Assembly: GCA_905213265.1 (NCBI GenBank)
Contig: CAJMHR010000033.1
Span: forward strand, 1-27,513
Length of the DNA: 27,513 nt
Direction of reading: 5' to 3'
Source of the DNA: an uncultured Collinsella sp.
GTDB taxonomy: Bacteria; Actinomycetota; Coriobacteriia; Coriobacteriales; Coriobacteriaceae
Part shown: one piece after another, positions 1 through 11,523 of the stretch
How the letters are laid out: each line of letters begins with the position of its first letter
Numbering within the stretch: position 1 is the stretch's first letter
Made by a program: the position numbers and the translations under genes
The notes under the pieces: generated by a model
The model's input: the letters and a program-made list of their open reading frames with translations, nothing else
What the model was told of the DNA's origin: nothing
Databases searched by the model: none

Positions 1-65
1 CGAACGAACGGCGGATCCCACACTCACTTTTTATTTAGTCCTAGTCATCGCGCAAAGCCCCTTCG

Positions 66-197
66 GCAGCACACGGTGCAACCGAGTCACCGCAGGCCGG
101 GGCGGGAGGGGCCGTGTTTCCTCCTGAGCGACTCTGCTTGCAGCCGGAGCGAAAGGGGGAAATCTCGGCCCCTCCCGCCCCGGCCGGCCAACTCAAC

Positions 198-213
<16 letters not shown>
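66..213. repeat. Nested inverted repeats at the 3' end of carB
   Basis: Three concentric stems are visible. The outermost pairs 66-78 with 201-213 (13 bp, perfect). The middle pairs 95-114 with 166-185 (20 bp, perfect and almost all G/C). An inner one pairs 117-124 with 155-162 (8 bp with one mismatch or wobble). The outer right arm is made of the last carB codons, and the carB stop (198-200) lies between the outer and middle stems. No T-run follows on the minus strand, so this is not a standard intrinsic terminator. It could be a 3'-end stabiliser, a factor-dependent terminator or a structured RNA. Positions 1-65 show no gene that I can support. Confidence 0.8.
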
Positions 214-3512
<3,299 letters not shown>

Positions 3513-3513
3513 G

Positions 3514-4953
3514 TTAGTTCTCCTCGGTCTCGGTCGCGGCGGTCTCGGCGAAATTCCAGCCAGCCAGGCGGTCCTTCGCGGTATCGATGTCCAGGTAGTT
3601 CTCCTCGCCGTCCATGAGTCGCGTAAAGGCGGTAAAGAGATAGTGGGCATCGGTGGGGCCAGGCGAAGCCTCGGGGTGGTACTGGACCGAGAAGCACGGG
3701 GCGTCGAGCAGTTGGATGCCCTCGGCGGTGCCGTCGTTGAGGTTCACATGTGTTAGGCGAATGCGGCCAAAGCGCTCGTTCATCACGACCGGCGCGATTC
3801 CGCGGCGCACCCAGACGCGCAGATCTCCATCGGCCGCATGCTCGGTCTCGCCGCCGGAAAGCTCGGGGACAAGCTTGCCCAAGCTGGGGAACAGCAGGCC
3901 AAAGCCATGGTTTTGCGCGGTGATCTCCACGCGACGGCTTACCAGGTTCATGACCGGCTGGTTGCCACCGCGGTGACCAAACTTAAGCTTTTCCATCTGG
4001 GCACCGCAGGCCAGGCTGATCATCTGGTGACCAAGACAAATACCAAAGACCGGCACCTTGCCGATCAGCTGCTGCACCTGCTCGTAGGTCTCCACCACGG
4101 CGTCAGGGTCGCCGGGGCCGTTGGACAAAAAGACGCCATCGGGATTCATGTCGAGCACCTCACTCGCGGGCGTATCCCACGGCACGACAGTAAGGTCGCA
4201 GCCGGCGCGGACGAGGCCCTCCAGAATGCCGCGCTTCACACCGCAGTCGTAGGCGACCACTTTGTGACGGGCAGGAGCGGCAACCGCAAGTGCAAAGTCA
4301 TGCGTGGCAGGCAGGTCGGCGGCCACAAACTCGTGAGGCGCGGGGCAACTTACGGTCTTCACCAGGTTCTCGCCTACCAGCGTGGGCGCTGCGGCCAGAC
4401 GCTCGGCAAGCTCGTCGACGTCGAAGATCTCGGTCGAGATAATGCCCATCTTGGAACCATTGTCGCGCAGATGGCGCACCAGAGCGCGGGTGTCGACACC
4501 CTCGATAGCGACGATGCCGTGAGCGCGCAGGTACTCCGGCACGCTGACGGCCGAGCGCCAGTTAGAAGGCGTGGCGCACATGTCGCGAACGATCATGCCG
4601 CGCATAGCCGGAGCGCTCGTAGGGCGCACGTCGTCGCCGGAGAAGGCCGACTGGACGTCGGTCTCGTCGATACCGTAGTTACCGATCTGCGGATAGGTCA
4701 TGGTTACGATTTGGCCGGCATAACTCGGGTCGGTCATGACCTCAAAGTAGCCCTCGAGCGAGGTGTTGAAGCAGACTTCGCCGGTCGCGGTGCCCGCGGC
4801 GCCGCATGCACGTCCATAAAAAATGGTCCCATCCTCAAGATACAGGATGCAGGGACCGCAGGTGCCCTTGCTGGTTTTGGTCAGCATACGCTGGCAAAGC
4901 TCGCTGGGCGCGAAGGTGCGAGCGGCAGCGCCCGCGGTATGGTTGTTCGCCAT
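3514..4953 (-). CDS. carA: Carbamoyl-phosphate synthase small (glutaminase) subunit
   Basis: Encodes 479 residues. It hydrolyses glutamine and passes ammonia to CarB. The N-terminal CarA domain is visible (ILYLEDGTIFYGRACG, FNTSLEGYFEVMTDPSYAGQ), followed by a class I glutamine amidotransferase domain with the nucleophile in GICLGHQ (Cys ~306) and the His/Glu pair in YHPEASPGP (~426/428). Start ATG 4953 has AAGGAG just upstream; the longer reading to 4974 has no such signal and would run through the PyrR hairpin. It is about 100 residues longer than typical CarA (350-380). Extra sequence sits at the N-terminus (~30), between the NHGF and THVNLND motifs (~40 residues, ~354-397) and at the acidic C-terminus (~25). 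All catalytic residues remain, so it should be active. Confidence 0.96.
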   Translation of the reverse strand: MANNHTAGAAARTFAPSELCQRMLTKTSKGTCGPCILYLEDGTIFYGRACGAAGTATGEVCFNTSLEGYFEVMTDPSYAGQIVTMTYPQIGNYGIDETDVQSAFSGDDVRPTSAPAMRGMIVRDMCATPSNWRSAVSVPEYLRAHGIVAIEGVDTRALVRHLRDNGSKMGIISTEIFDVDELAERLAAAPTLVGENLVKTVSCPAPHEFVAADLPATHDFALAVAAPARHKVVAYDCGVKRGILEGLVRAGCDLTVVPWDTPASEVLDMNPDGVFLSNGPGDPDAVVETYEQVQQLIGKVPVFGICLGHQMISLACGAQMEKLKFGHRGGNQPVMNLVSRRVEITAQNHGFGLLFPSLGKLVPELSGGETEHAADGDLRVWVRRGIAPVVMNERFGRIRLTHVNLNDGTAEGIQLLDAPCFSVQYHPEASPGPTDAHYLFTAFTRLMDGEENYLDIDTAKDRLAGWNFAETAATETEEN

Positions 4954-4957
4954 AATT

Positions 4958-4990
4958 CTCCTTCCCGGTCTCACAGGACCGGCTTAAAGG
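4958..4990 (-). promoter_or_regulatory. PyrR-binding RNA hairpin overlapping the carA SD
   Basis: Read on the minus strand, the leader just before carA contains CCTTTAAG, then CCGGTC, loop CTGTGA, GACCGG, then GAAGGAG. CCGGTC pairs with GACCGG, and CCTT (4987-4990) pairs with AAGG (4960-4963), leaving an internal bulge. This matches the known layout of PyrR anti-antiterminator loops (lower stem, purine-rich bulge, upper stem, conserved loop ending GUGA). The AAGG arm is itself the carA Shine-Dalgarno. No terminator hairpin lies between it and the start codon, so UMP-PyrR binding would be expected to block translation, as described for mycobacterial pyr leaders. The PyrR gene is not in the window. 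Confidence 0.85.
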
Positions 4991-5011
4991 TGTGTAGTTA
5001 GGCCTCGCGGT

Positions 5012-5040
5012 ATTGTAACCGCAAGCATGCCTCATGGCGT
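5012..5040 (-). promoter_or_regulatory. Possible carA promoter (-10 only)
   Basis: TACAAT (5012-5017 on the minus strand) sits about 55 nt upstream of the carA start and just upstream of the PyrR hairpin, which would make a short leader containing the whole hairpin. No convincing -35 hexamer is seen at 16-18 nt. The upstream segment to about 5110 is distinctly AT-rich. Confidence 0.3.
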
Positions 5041-5114
5041 TAATTTCATCGAAATGTTTACGAAATGATAATTATGACTTTCTATGCATAATGATTTTTT
5101 AATCCCCGTCCCAG

Positions 5115-5153
5115 AAAAATCATCCCGCGTGGGCTTGTGGCTCACGCGGGATG
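5115..5153 (-). terminator. Intrinsic terminator of the ABC exporter operon
   Basis: An 11-bp perfect stem (5121-5131 with 5143-5153, ATCCCGCGTG type) is followed on the minus strand by ATTTTTC (5115-5120). It begins 9 nt after the stop codon of the membrane-protein gene at 5162, and separates that operon from carAB. Confidence 0.9.
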
Positions 5154-5161
5154 ATGGCCTC

Positions 5162-6127
5162 TTACTTTTTCTTGTCCTGTTCCAGCAGATCGGACGGTGA
5201 GCGATCGGGCTTGCCGCCGCGGAAAATCTCGCGGCCATGCAGACGATGTTCCAGGTCACGTTCGTCCTTTTCCTCGTCAATCTTGGTCTGGCTCACCACC
5301 GGGTCCTCAATCAACGACGACACCGAGTTCACCTGCTTCTGAATGCGCTCGGCGATGGTGTCATCCATACTCACGATGCGCATCTTCCAGTCGATATTCG
5401 TGGCGTTGGATGAGCTCTTGGTCCACACGAACGTCAGGATGGCGCTCTGGTGGCCCCGCGCGGGGAACATGCCAAAGAAGGAATCGTGCTGAATATTGCT
5501 ATCCTCGTCGATATAGGCGTGAACGTTATACACCACGCGGTCGATCTTATCGTTGAGCAACGCGTTGGTCGCAAGCGCCGCGGCCTGAATCTGCCCGTTG
5601 GACAGCAGCTCGAGCTCGTTGGCAGACGATGTGTCCAACACCGTCACCTCGACCGTGCCCGTACGCTCATCGGCTTCATCGACGGTAAAGTCGAGCGGGA
5701 ACTGCGTAAAGCCGTTGCCCCACTCAAGGCCGCCCTTCAGCGCCGTCGAAACGGTATCGACCGAAACGCTCTCGGACAGGTTGGCGGTGTTCAGACGACG
5801 CATCACGCCGTAGCCAATCTGCATGCCCACGATCAGCACCAAGATGCCGATAACCACGGCCATGGCAGTCTTCGTAATGGTATGGCTCACCTGCGAACCC
5901 GAAGGATCGTCCTCGGACAGCGGGTCGATATGTTTTGCCTGGCTCGCGCGGTCCTCGCTGCGCAGCTGCGCCAGCGCCGCTTTGTCACCGCGCTTGGCCG
6001 CAGCCTCCTTCTCACGCATGCGCTCGGTTCGCTTTTTGGCAAGCGTGGGATCCAAGACACCAGATGCATCGATTTCGGAGAATAACTCCGTCACTTCTTC
6101 CGGAGTCAAAGGGTTCTTGTCAGCCAT
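5162..6127 (-). CDS. Uncharacterised single-pass membrane protein
   Basis: Encodes 321 residues. The N-terminal ~85 residues are charged and probably cytoplasmic, with a helical KKRTERMREKEAAAKRGDKA stretch. One transmembrane helix follows (about 87-108, AMAVVIGILVLIVGMQIGYG). The C-terminal ~210 residues are a probably extracytoplasmic mixed alpha/beta domain (e.g. VEVTVLDTSSANELELLSNG) ending in a lysine tail. I recognise no family. The start is supported by AGGAAG 5 nt upstream. It lies 19 nt downstream of the ABC exporter gene and just before a terminator, so it is the last gene of that operon. A role as an accessory or partner of the exporter is inferred from position only. Confidence 0.85.
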   Translation of the reverse strand: MADKNPLTPEEVTELFSEIDASGVLDPTLAKKRTERMREKEAAAKRGDKAALAQLRSEDRASQAKHIDPLSEDDPSGSQVSHTITKTAMAVVIGILVLIVGMQIGYGVMRRLNTANLSESVSVDTVSTALKGGLEWGNGFTQFPLDFTVDEADERTGTVEVTVLDTSSANELELLSNGQIQAAALATNALLNDKIDRVVYNVHAYIDEDSNIQHDSFFGMFPARGHQSAILTFVWTKSSSNATNIDWKMRIVSMDDTIAERIQKQVNSVSSLIEDPVVSQTKIDEEKDERDLEHRLHGREIFRGGKPDRSPSDLLEQDKKK

Positions 6128-6146
6128 AAACTTCCTGTCATATCAA

Positions 6147-7919
6147 TCAGTCGAGCTCGTGCGCACGCGCACCTTCGAACTGCATTCGATAGTAACGGGC
6201 ATAGGTGCCGCCACGGGCGAGAAGCTCCTCGTGCGTGCCACGCTCCACAACGCGACCATGCTCAACGGTCGCAATCTCGTCGGCATGCTTAATGGTCGAA
6301 AGACGGTGGGCGATGATAATCGTGGTGCGGCCGCGTGCCAGCTCTTCGAGTGACTCCTGCACCGCCTCCTCGCTCTCGTTATCCAAAGCACTCGTCGCCT
6401 CGTCCAGAATCAGGATCTTGGGGTTCTTGAGAAACACGCGCGCGATGGCAACGCGCTGCTTCTGTCCGCCCGAAAGACGGCTGCCGCGCTCGCCCACGAC
6501 CGTGTCATAGCCCTGTGGAAGCGACTCGATAAAGGCATCGATGTTGGCGCGGCGGGCGGCCTCGGCGATCTCTTCCGCTGTAGCGCCCGGCTTGCCGTAG
6601 GCGATGTTCTCGCCAATCGTACCGTCAAACAGATAGACATCCTGCTGCACCAGGCCGATGGCACGGCGCAGGCTCTGCTGCGTCACATCACGCACGTCCT
6701 GGCCGTCGATGCTAATGGATCCGGCAGCCACGTCATAAAAGCGCGGCAGCAGCGAACAGGTTGTGGACTTGCCGCCGCCCGAAGGGCCAACCAAAGCGAT
6801 GGTCTGCCCGGGCTTGATGGACAGGTCCATATGGTCGATAACGGGACGCTCGTCGGCATCGCCCTCGCCCAGCTCAACATCCTCGTAGTTAAAGCACACG
6901 TCGTGATACTCCACGGCGCCGGCAGTCACCTGCAGATCCGTGGCGCCCGGCTTGTCCTGGATATCCGGCGCGGTCGAGAGCACCTCGTCCATACGCTTAA
7001 AGCCGGCGATAGCCTTCTGATACGTTTCGGCCGAATTGACGAGTGTCTCGAGCGGCGTGCAGAACAGCGAAATGTAGAGCGCGAAGGTCGCCATATCGAC
7101 CGCCTGCAGCTGTCCCTGGGCGACCAGCCAGCCGCCCAGCAGCACCACGATCACATAGAGCACACCCGAGAGCAGGCCATACGTCGCGGTATAGACGCCC
7201 ATGGCGTGATACATGTTCTCCTTGGACGAAAGATAGCGATTGTTGGAGGCGCGAAACTTGAAGCGTTCGGTCTCCTCATTGGCAAAGCTCTTGACCACGC
7301 GCATGCCCGCCAGCGAATCCTGCAGCTGCGCATTGATGCCGCTGATTTTTTTGCGGTTGTCGCTAAAGACCTCGCGCATGCGCATGTTCTGCCAAAACAT
7401 GATGACCGCAAACGCCGCCGTCACCACGGCCATGGCGAGCGCCAGCACCGGGGCGATGGTAAAGAGAATCACAAACGAGCCGATAATCTCGATGCCGCAG
7501 ATGATGATCCACTCGGGCACGTGGTGCGCCGCCTCGCAGATATCGAACAGGTCGTTGACCACGCGGCTCATCATGTCGCCCGAGCTGTTGCGGTCGAAGT
7601 ACGCAAAGCTAAAGCGCTCATACTGGTCGAACAGGTCCTCGCGCATCTTGGACTCCATGCGCGCGCCCATCACGTGACCCCAATAGCTCACAAAGTAGCG
7701 GCAGGCGCAGCGGACGGCATACATCAACACCAAGCCCACCGCGATCATGCCGAGCGCCTGCATAATGGCAGCCTGACCCTGAGTAAACAGCCCACCGGTC
7801 AAATTGCGCAGAATAATGGGGAACGCCAGGTCAATGGCGGCAAGCACCAGAGCACAAACAGTATCAGCAACAAAAAGCCCCATCTGGGGCTTGTAATACG
7901 AAAGAAACCTCTTCAGCAT
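6147..7919 (-). CDS. ABC exporter, fused permease and ATPase
   Basis: Encodes 590 residues, the normal size for a half-transporter of the MsbA/LmrA (ABCB) type that works as a dimer in the cytoplasmic membrane. The N-terminal ~310 residues carry about six transmembrane helices. The nucleotide-binding domain shows Walker A GPSGGGKST (~378-386), the Q-loop LVQQD (~423-427), signature LSGGQ (~482-486), Walker B ILILDEATSALD (~502-513) and the H-loop AHR (~537-539). All catalytic residues are present. SD GAGGATC precedes the start. It sits between a Nudix hydrolase gene and a small membrane protein gene. The substrate cannot be told from sequence; multidrug, lipid or peptide export are all possible. 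Confidence 0.93.
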   Translation of the reverse strand: MLKRFLSYYKPQMGLFVADTVCALVLAAIDLAFPIILRNLTGGLFTQGQAAIMQALGMIAVGLVLMYAVRCACRYFVSYWGHVMGARMESKMREDLFDQYERFSFAYFDRNSSGDMMSRVVNDLFDICEAAHHVPEWIIICGIEIIGSFVILFTIAPVLALAMAVVTAAFAVIMFWQNMRMREVFSDNRKKISGINAQLQDSLAGMRVVKSFANEETERFKFRASNNRYLSSKENMYHAMGVYTATYGLLSGVLYVIVVLLGGWLVAQGQLQAVDMATFALYISLFCTPLETLVNSAETYQKAIAGFKRMDEVLSTAPDIQDKPGATDLQVTAGAVEYHDVCFNYEDVELGEGDADERPVIDHMDLSIKPGQTIALVGPSGGGKSTTCSLLPRFYDVAAGSISIDGQDVRDVTQQSLRRAIGLVQQDVYLFDGTIGENIAYGKPGATAEEIAEAARRANIDAFIESLPQGYDTVVGERGSRLSGGQKQRVAIARVFLKNPKILILDEATSALDNESEEAVQESLEELARGRTTIIIAHRLSTIKHADEIATVEHGRVVERGTHEELLARGGTYARYYRMQFEGARAHELD

Positions 7920-7950
7920 GTGATCCTCAAAGAAATATCAGCAACGTAAG

Positions 7951-7989
7951 GCCCTGAGACAAAGCAATCAGTAGTACTTGTCCCAGGGC
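7951..7989 (-). other. 12-bp hairpin between Nudix and ABC exporter genes
   Basis: 7951-7962 pairs with 7978-7989. In minus-strand RNA the 12-bp stem is complete with one G-U pair; in plus-strand RNA the same position is an A-C mismatch, which suggests the structure matters on the minus strand. It starts 12 nt after the Nudix stop codon. No U-run follows, so it may be an mRNA processing or stability element, or a weak attenuator. Confidence 0.6.
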
Positions 7990-8001
7990 TATCCCCACTC
8001 G

Positions 8002-8697
8002 TTAAAGCTCCGCGCTCCCAAGGCGGTGCGCGATGCTATCGCAGGCCAAGGCGCCTACGACGGTCTTGGCGTCTTCGATCTTGCCGTCGAGCACGGCGTC
8101 GATCAGCTCGTGCAGCGGCACCAGGTCCACGTTGACAAACTCGTCATCATCGGGGTTGGGCGCATCAAACTCGAGCTTGGTAGCCAAGTAGATGTGGATG
8201 ATCTCATCGCAAAAACCGCAGGACGTGACAATCGACGTCAAAAAGCGAATACGACCAGCCCTAAAGCCCGTCTCCTCATGCAGTTCGCGCTTGGCGCAAT
8301 CGAGCGGGTCCTCGCCTGAATCGAGCTTGCCGGCGGGAATCTCGACCGTCACGCGGTCGATGGCGGTGCGGTACTGACGCACCAGTACGATCTTGCCGCT
8401 CTCGGTCAGTGCCACAACGGCCGCCGCACCCGGATGGCGAACGATATCGCGGGCGCTGCGGTGACCGTTGGGCAGCTCGACCTCAAGACGGTGGACGTCG
8501 AGGATCTTGCCCTTCCAGGCGCACTCCTCCGAAAGAATCTTCTCGTGCAGCTCGGCATCGTGTGGGTCGTCGTCGCCCAGCACCAGCGCCGGCTCGTCAG
8601 CGACCTCGCCACCAGGCTCGCCCTCGGCGTGCCCATACATGCGGCTGTCCTCTTCGACGATCTGCGCGTCCACGAGTTCTTCGTTCTTCTCGTCCAT
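8002..8697 (-). CDS. Nudix hydrolase, ADP-ribose pyrophosphatase-like
   Basis: Encodes 231 residues. A complete Nudix box, GX5EX7REXXEEXG, is visible as GKLDSGEDPLDCAKRELHEE followed by TGF (about 123-145), preceded by VRQYR and VEIPAGKL as in the ADP-ribose/NudF group. The likely reaction is hydrolysis of ADP-ribose or a related nucleoside diphosphate to AMP plus a phosphorylated group, in the cytoplasm. ATG 8697 is preferred over ATG 8706 because AGAGGA is 8-9 nt from the former and directly abuts the latter. The first ~55 residues form an acidic extension (e.g. VADEPALVLGDDDPHDAEL) not usual for the family. It begins 21 nt after purD and is probably co-transcribed with it. Confidence 0.9.
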   Translation of the reverse strand: MDEKNEELVDAQIVEEDSRMYGHAEGEPGGEVADEPALVLGDDDPHDAELHEKILSEECAWKGKILDVHRLEVELPNGHRSARDIVRHPGAAAVVALTESGKIVLVRQYRTAIDRVTVEIPAGKLDSGEDPLDCAKRELHEETGFRAGRIRFLTSIVTSCGFCDEIIHIYLATKLEFDAPNPDDDEFVNVDLVPLHELIDAVLDGKIEDAKTVVGALACDSIAHRLGSAEL

Positions 8698-8718
8698 CCG
8701 TCTCATTCCTCTCGGATT

Positions 8719-10023
8719 TTAGGCATCCCAGGCATCGCGGCCGCGCAGCGCGCGCAGGCCGATGTCGTGACGCAGGGTCTTGCCCTCAAAATCAATCTTC
8801 TCGCAGGCCTCGTAGGCAAGGTTGCGAGCGTTCTCGAACGTGTCGCCCAGAGCGGTCACGGCAAGCACGCGGCCACCATTGGTCACGAGCTGGCCGTCCA
8901 CCACGGCAGTGCCCGCGTGGTACACGGTCACGTTCTCCATGGCCTCGGCATCCTCAATGCCAGTGATGACCTTGCCCTTCTCGTAGCTGCCGGGATAGCC
9001 CGCGCTCGTCAGGACAACGGCCACGGCCCACTCGTCACGCCAGTCGAGCTCAATCTGATCGAGCTCGCAGTTGGCGCAGGCGAGCATGACCTCGACCAGG
9101 TCGTTCTTAAGGCGCGGCAGCACGACCTGCGTCTCGGGGTCGCCAAAGCGGGCATTGAACTCCAGCACCTTGGGGCCGGCAGGCGTGAGCATAAAGCCGC
9201 CGTACAGGCAGCCGCGGTAGTCGATACCCTCGGCAGCGAGCTCGGCCACGGTCTGCTCCATGACCTTCACCATGGTGGCGTGCTCCTCGTCAGTCACGAT
9301 GGGCACCGGGCTGTAGACGCCCATGCCGCCGGTGTTGGGGCCCTTGTCGCCCTCGAGCGCGCGCTTGTGGTCCTGCGAGGTGGCCATGGGGCGCACAGTC
9401 TTGCCGTCGGTAAAGGCCAACAGCGAGCACTCGGGGCCGGTCAGCATCTCCTCGATGACCACGGTATTGCCGGCATCGCCAAAGGTGCCGCCAAAGCACT
9501 CGCGCACGGCCTCCTCGGCCTGCTCAAGTTCGGTCGCCACGATAACGCCCTTGCCGGCGGCAAGGCCGTCGGCCTTGACGACCAGCGGGGCGCCCTGCTC
9601 GCGCACGTAGGCGAGAGCCGAAGCCTCGTCGGTAAACGAACCATAGGCTGCCGTCGGAATGCCCGCACGCTCCATGAGCTGCTTGGAGAACAGCTTGGAG
9701 CCCTCCATCTGGGCGCCCTCGGCACCCGGGCCAAAGCAGGGAATACCCGCCGCGCGCACGGCGTCGGCCACGCCCGCCACGAGCGGAGCCTCGGGGCCAA
9801 TTACCACGAGTCCGCATCCGCGGCTCTGAGCAAACGCTGCCACGGCCGCAGGATCGCAGTCGTCGAGAACAACGTTCTCGCCGCAGCTCGCGGTGCCGCC
9901 GTTGCCCGGCGCGATGTAGAGCTTGCCGGCGCGCGGTGATGCCGCGAGCTTAGCTGCCAAAGCATGCTCACGGCCGCCGCTGCCCAACAACAGGATGTCG
10001 ATGGTTTGAGTGTCCGCCTTCAA
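8719..10023 (-). CDS. purD: Phosphoribosylamine-glycine ligase (GAR synthetase)
   Basis: Encodes 434 residues, normal for PurD. It joins phosphoribosylamine and glycine with ATP in the second step of de novo purine synthesis. The N-terminal domain has LLLGSGGREHALA. The ATP-grasp region has VVKADGLAAGKGV, the conserved DHKRALEGDKGPNTGGMG segment and the metal-binding FNARFGDPETQ. The start is TTG at 10023, chosen because GAGGAGG lies exactly 5 nt upstream and the family motif begins just after; no ATG precedes the GSGGREHA motif at a plausible distance. It is separated from purA by a hairpin and followed closely by the Nudix gene. Confidence 0.96.
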   Translation of the reverse strand: MKADTQTIDILLLGSGGREHALAAKLAASPRAGKLYIAPGNGGTASCGENVVLDDCDPAAVAAFAQSRGCGLVVIGPEAPLVAGVADAVRAAGIPCFGPGAEGAQMEGSKLFSKQLMERAGIPTAAYGSFTDEASALAYVREQGAPLVVKADGLAAGKGVIVATELEQAEEAVRECFGGTFGDAGNTVVIEEMLTGPECSLLAFTDGKTVRPMATSQDHKRALEGDKGPNTGGMGVYSPVPIVTDEEHATMVKVMEQTVAELAAEGIDYRGCLYGGFMLTPAGPKVLEFNARFGDPETQVVLPRLKNDLVEVMLACANCELDQIELDWRDEWAVAVVLTSAGYPGSYEKGKVITGIEDAEAMENVTVYHAGTAVVDGQLVTNGGRVLAVTALGDTFENARNLAYEACEKIDFEGKTLRHDIGLRALRGRDAWDA

Positions 10024-10077
10024 GGGTGCCTCCTCTATGGATTAACGGCCCGCTCCGCGCGAGCCCTTTGCAAGCAA

Positions 10078-10119
10078 ATATACCCCTCGGCCGCCCGTCC
10101 GGGCTGCAAAGGGGTATAT
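10078..10119 (-). terminator. Hairpin between purA and purD (terminator or attenuator)
   Basis: ATATACCCC (10111-10119) pairs with GGGGTATAT (10078-10086), 9 bp, with a smaller GCCCG/CGGGC stem inside the loop. It begins 22 nt after the purA stop. On the minus strand it is followed only by TTTGCTTGC, a poor U-run, so termination is probably partial and readthrough into purD is plausible. I see no separate purD promoter. Confidence 0.6.
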
Positions 10120-10141
10120 CGCAATAACCAAATAGTCCCGA

Positions 10142-11428
10142 TTACTTCCAGAATCGGTTGATGATCTGCTCGCGACCAGCGCCAACGCCAATGAACGTCA
10201 CGCGGGTGTGCGCCAGATCCTCGATAAACGCCACGTAGTCCTGAGCCTCCTGCGGCAGCTCCTCAAAGCTGCGGCAGCCGGTGATATCGCACTTCCAGCC
10301 AGGAAGCTCCTCGTAGATGGGCTTGGCATGCTCAAAGCGCACCTGATGCTCGGGCACGCTCGTGTAACGCTCGCCATCGACGTCATAGGCAACGCACACC
10401 TTAATGGTGTCGAAGGCCGAAAGCACGTCGAGCTTGGTCATGGCGATATCGGTGAGGCCGTTGACGCGCGAGGCGTAGTTGGCGATGGGGCCGTCAAACC
10501 AGCCGCAGCGACGACGGCGACCGGTGGTCACGCCGTACTCGTAGCCCTCCTCGGTCAGCGTGTTGCCGGCCTCGGACTCATAGGAAAGCTCGGTGGGCAT
10601 GGGGCCCGAACCGACGCGGGTGATATAGGCCTTCATGACGCCCAGCACGCGGTCGACGTTCTTCATACCGACGCCGGAGCCGGTGATGGCGCCGCCGGCG
10701 GTGCAGTTGGAAGACGTCACGTACGGATAGGTACCGTGGTCGATGTCGAGCAGCGTCGCCTGGGCGCCCTCAAACAGCAGGTCCTTGCCCTCGTCAATCA
10801 TGTTGTTGAGCAGCAGGCTCGTCTCGGTGATGTAGGGACGCAGGCGCTCGGCCATCGGCAGGTACTCGTCGCAAATCTGGTCCACGGTGTAGGTGGGCAG
10901 GTTGTAGATGAGCTCGAGCTCGGGGTTCACGCGGGCGAGAGCGGTCTCCAGCTTGTCGCGGAACAGCGCCTCGTCCAGCATGTCCTGCATGCGCAGGCCA
11001 ATGCGCGCCATCTTGTCCTGATAGCACGGACCAATGCCGCGCTTGGTGGTACCGATGTTCTTCTTGCCGAGCTTCTGCTCAAAGGCGCCATCCAGATCGA
11101 TGTGGTACGGCATGATGACATGCGCGTTGCCGCTAATCTTGAGGTTCTTGGTGGTGATGCCGTCGGCCTCGAACATGTCGATCTCCTCAAGGACAACCTT
11201 GGGGTTGACGACGCAGCCGTTACCGATCACCGACACGTGGTCAGAATACATGATGCCGGAGGGCACCTGGTGCAGGCCGTACTTCTTGCCGTTGACGACG
11301 ATGGTGTGACCGGCGTTGTTGCCGCCCGAGTAGCGCACGACGGCATCGAAGTCGCCGGCGACTAGGTCGCAAATCTTACCCTTGCCCTCATCGCCCCACT
11401 GGGCACCGACCAAAACGGTTGACGGCAT
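10142..11428 (-). CDS. purA: Adenylosuccinate synthase
   Basis: Encodes 428 residues, typical for PurA. It condenses IMP with aspartate using GTP, the first committed step to AMP. Visible motifs are the N-terminal VLVGAQWGDEGKGKICDLV P-loop, the NNAGHTIV segment, the GTTKRGIGPCYQDKMAR segment, the DIDHGTYPYVTSSNCTAGGA motif and GRRRRCGWFD near residue 305. ATG 11428 has AAGGAG 7 nt upstream. It stands alone between dnaB and purD with a candidate promoter of its own overlapping the dnaB stop. Confidence 0.97.
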   Translation of the reverse strand: MPSTVLVGAQWGDEGKGKICDLVAGDFDAVVRYSGGNNAGHTIVVNGKKYGLHQVPSGIMYSDHVSVIGNGCVVNPKVVLEEIDMFEADGITTKNLKISGNAHVIMPYHIDLDGAFEQKLGKKNIGTTKRGIGPCYQDKMARIGLRMQDMLDEALFRDKLETALARVNPELELIYNLPTYTVDQICDEYLPMAERLRPYITETSLLLNNMIDEGKDLLFEGAQATLLDIDHGTYPYVTSSNCTAGGAITGSGVGMKNVDRVLGVMKAYITRVGSGPMPTELSYESEAGNTLTEEGYEYGVTTGRRRRCGWFDGPIANYASRVNGLTDIAMTKLDVLSAFDTIKVCVAYDVDGERYTSVPEHQVRFEHAKPIYEELPGWKCDITGCRSFEELPQEAQDYVAFIEDLAHTRVTFIGVGAGREQIINRFWK

Positions 11429-11494
11429 GTTTACTCCTTACATTCATGGACTGTCTACGCGCCACGCCGGCACGCAGAAGCACAAAACATTCCC

Positions 11495-11523
11495 AGTATA
11501 CCCGTGCAACGGGCGCCTGTCCT
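11495..11523 (-). promoter_or_regulatory. Putative purA promoter
   Basis: AGGACA (-35, 11518-11523) is separated by 17 nt from TATACT (-10, 11495-11500), about 66 nt upstream of the purA start. The -35 overlaps the dnaB stop codon. The spacer contains CCCGTTGCACGGG, a 5-bp inverted repeat. Confidence 0.5.
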
